From Nitrospiraceae bacterium (GTDB taxonomy: Bacteria > Nitrospirota > Nitrospiria > Nitrospirales > Nitrospiraceae), in contig JAICXS010000079.1 of NCBI GenBank assembly GCA_025934615.1, forward strand, positions 1-7,394: a stretch of DNA of 7,394 nt, in the 5' to 3' direction. The notes beneath the pieces were generated by a model that did no database searches, was not told the origin of the DNA, and was given only the letters and a program-made list of their open reading frames with translations. Below are positions 6,798-7,394 of this stretch, piece by piece; the first letter of the stretch is position 1; the number at the start of each line of letters is the position of its first letter. A program made the position numbers and the translations under genes.

Positions 6798-6807
6798 GAC
6801 AGCTTGA
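6794..6807. repeat. Inverted repeat TCAAG-N4-CTTGA over the rrf2 -35 box
   Basis: TCAAG (6794-6798) and CTTGA (6803-6807) are separated by ACAG. The left arm overlaps the minus-strand -35 TTGACG. It is a candidate regulator site next to the rrf2 promoter; the arms are short and chance is possible. Confidence 0.3.
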
Positions 6808-6877
6808 ACTACGGAAGGAAGAAAACAGTAGAGGCTTCACGTGACGCTGGTGAACGTAGCTGTAGGTCGTTGGTGTC

Positions 6878-6892
6878 TTGACAGTTTGTCAA
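6878..6892. repeat. Perfect dyad TTGACA-GTT-TGTCAA
   Basis: Two perfect 6-bp inverted arms with a 3-bp spacer. Each strand reads TTGACA, so it offers a -35-like box in both directions, or a compact 15-bp regulator site over the glyQ -35. On the minus strand no good -10 follows at 16-18 nt, so a second rrf2 promoter here is not well supported. Confidence 0.4.
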
Positions 6893-6907
6893 ACTTCTTG
6901 TTAGCTT
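6878..6907 (+). promoter_or_regulatory. Candidate glyQ promoter
   Basis: TTGACA (6878-6883) is a perfect -35 box, followed after 18 bp by TAGCTT (6902-6907), a weak -10 that keeps the T, A and final T. It would give a leader of about 80 nt. The -35 forms part of the palindrome TTGACA-GTT-TGTCAA (6878-6892). Its context, TGTCTTGAC, is the same as at the rrf2 promoter. Confidence 0.4.
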
Positions 6908-6994
6908 GGCCTGCGTCGATGCCGTGCATTCGGCTCATTCTGCAAGCAGTTACGGTCGTTTCCATCACGCTCTCATCTGATGCACCGGAACGTC

Positions 6995-7394
6995 ATGAAG
7001 CCACCTGTGACGTATCAAGATCTCATTTTGTCCCTGCACCGGTACTGGGCAGACCAAGGCTGCGTCATCCATCAACCGTATGACCTTGAAATGGGGGCGG
7101 GGACTTTCCATCCGGCCACATTCCTTCGCGCCTTGGGGCCGGAGCCGTGGCGAGCGGCGTATCCGCAACCCTGCCGGCGGCCGACCGACGGTCGATACGG
7201 AGAGAATCCCAATCGGATGCAGCACTACTATCAGTACCAAGTCGTGTTGAAGCCGTCGCCGGACAATATTCAAGATCTGTATCTGGACAGTCTTGCCGAT
7301 CTCGGCATCGATCCGAAACGACACGACATTCGATTTGTTCAAGACGATTGGGAATCGCCGACGCTTGGGGCGTGGGGATTGGGATGGGAAGTTC
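6995..7394 (+). CDS. glyQ: Glycyl-tRNA synthetase alpha subunit (3' end missing)
   Basis: Alpha chain of the bacterial alpha2-beta2 glycyl-tRNA synthetase; it forms the catalytic class II core that activates glycine with ATP, while the beta chain (glyS, expected just beyond the right edge) binds the tRNA. The 133 codons visible are highly conserved: YWADQGCVIHQPYDLEMGAG, FHPATFLRALGPEPWRAAYP, RPTDGRYGENPNRMQHYYQY and FVQDDWESPTLGAWGLGWEV. The usual length is about 290-300 aa, so roughly half is present. The start is the ATG at 6995 with GGAA a few bases before it; an in-frame ATG at 6980 would add five residues (MHRNV), but has no ribosome-binding site and the family normally begins close to the chosen point. 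It is divergent from the sulfate operon and probably unrelated to it in function. Confidence 0.96.
   Translation, partial: MKPPVTYQDLILSLHRYWADQGCVIHQPYDLEMGAGTFHPATFLRALGPEPWRAAYPQPCRRPTDGRYGENPNRMQHYYQYQVVLKPSPDNIQDLYLDSLADLGIDPKRHDIRFVQDDWESPTLGAWGLGWEV

Larger units (their letters stand above)
6740..6994. other. Divergent intergenic region between rrf2 and glyQ
   Basis: This 255-bp stretch separates the leftward sulfate operon from rightward glyQ. It holds outward promoter candidates for both and several short dyads. I see no tRNA, no T-box leader (the conserved T-box antiterminator bulge is absent) and no credible small gene; open frames here are short and run out of frame into glyQ. 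Confidence 0.7.

Noticed and set aside
6908..6994. T-box or other riboswitch leader for glyQ
   Set aside because: The leader is only about 80 nt, lacks the T-box antiterminator consensus and a terminator hairpin; the short GCCG-N6-CGGC stem (6921-6934) is too weak to count.
6841..7083. Small plus-strand open frame starting GTG in the intergenic region
   Set aside because: It runs far into glyQ in a different frame, and glyQ is unmistakable there.

Overview
The window is an ordinary, clean stretch of bacterial chromosome, moderately GC-rich, with seven intact or edge-cut genes on the minus strand and one on the plus strand. A separate glycyl-tRNA synthetase alpha subunit (GlyQ), Crp/Fnr and Rrf2 regulators and a CysTWA-type sulfate importer show a Gram-negative-type bacterium. 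The gene mix and codon use remind me of Nitrospirota (Nitrospira-like), but that is recall, not something the sequence proves.

Layout, read from the right. At 6995-7394 glyQ runs rightward off the edge. A 255-bp gap (6740-6994) separates it from a leftward gene set and carries back-to-back promoter candidates with matching -35 regions. Leftward from 6739 come an Rrf2-family regulator, a sulfate-binding protein (sbp), two permeases (cysT, cysW) and an ATPase (cysA). The regulator overlaps sbp, cysT and cysW are 4 bp apart, and cysW and cysA share 4 bp, so this looks like one sulfate-uptake operon with its own local regulator. After a 144-bp gap with a promoter candidate and a strong ribosome-binding site comes a two-gene unit: a short, animal-type full-length transketolase (tkt) and, directly after its TAG stop, the start of a Crp/Fnr-type regulator that runs off the left edge.

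How it works together: Sbp captures sulfate (probably also thiosulfate) in the periplasm, CysT and CysW form the membrane channel, and CysA powers import by ATP hydrolysis. The Rrf2 protein, with four cysteines in its sensor region, is well placed to tie expression to sulfur, Fe-S or redox status. Transketolase serves the pentose phosphate pathway or sugar interconversion. Its tail-to-head junction with the Crp/Fnr gene suggests coupled translation, but says nothing about what that regulator controls.

I found no mobile elements, CRISPR arrays, RNA genes, frameshifts or clear intrinsic terminators, and nothing that amounts to a new biological system. The points most worth checking are the Rrf2 cysteine pattern and its operator candidates, and the in-frame TAG-ATG junction between transketolase and the Crp/Fnr gene.
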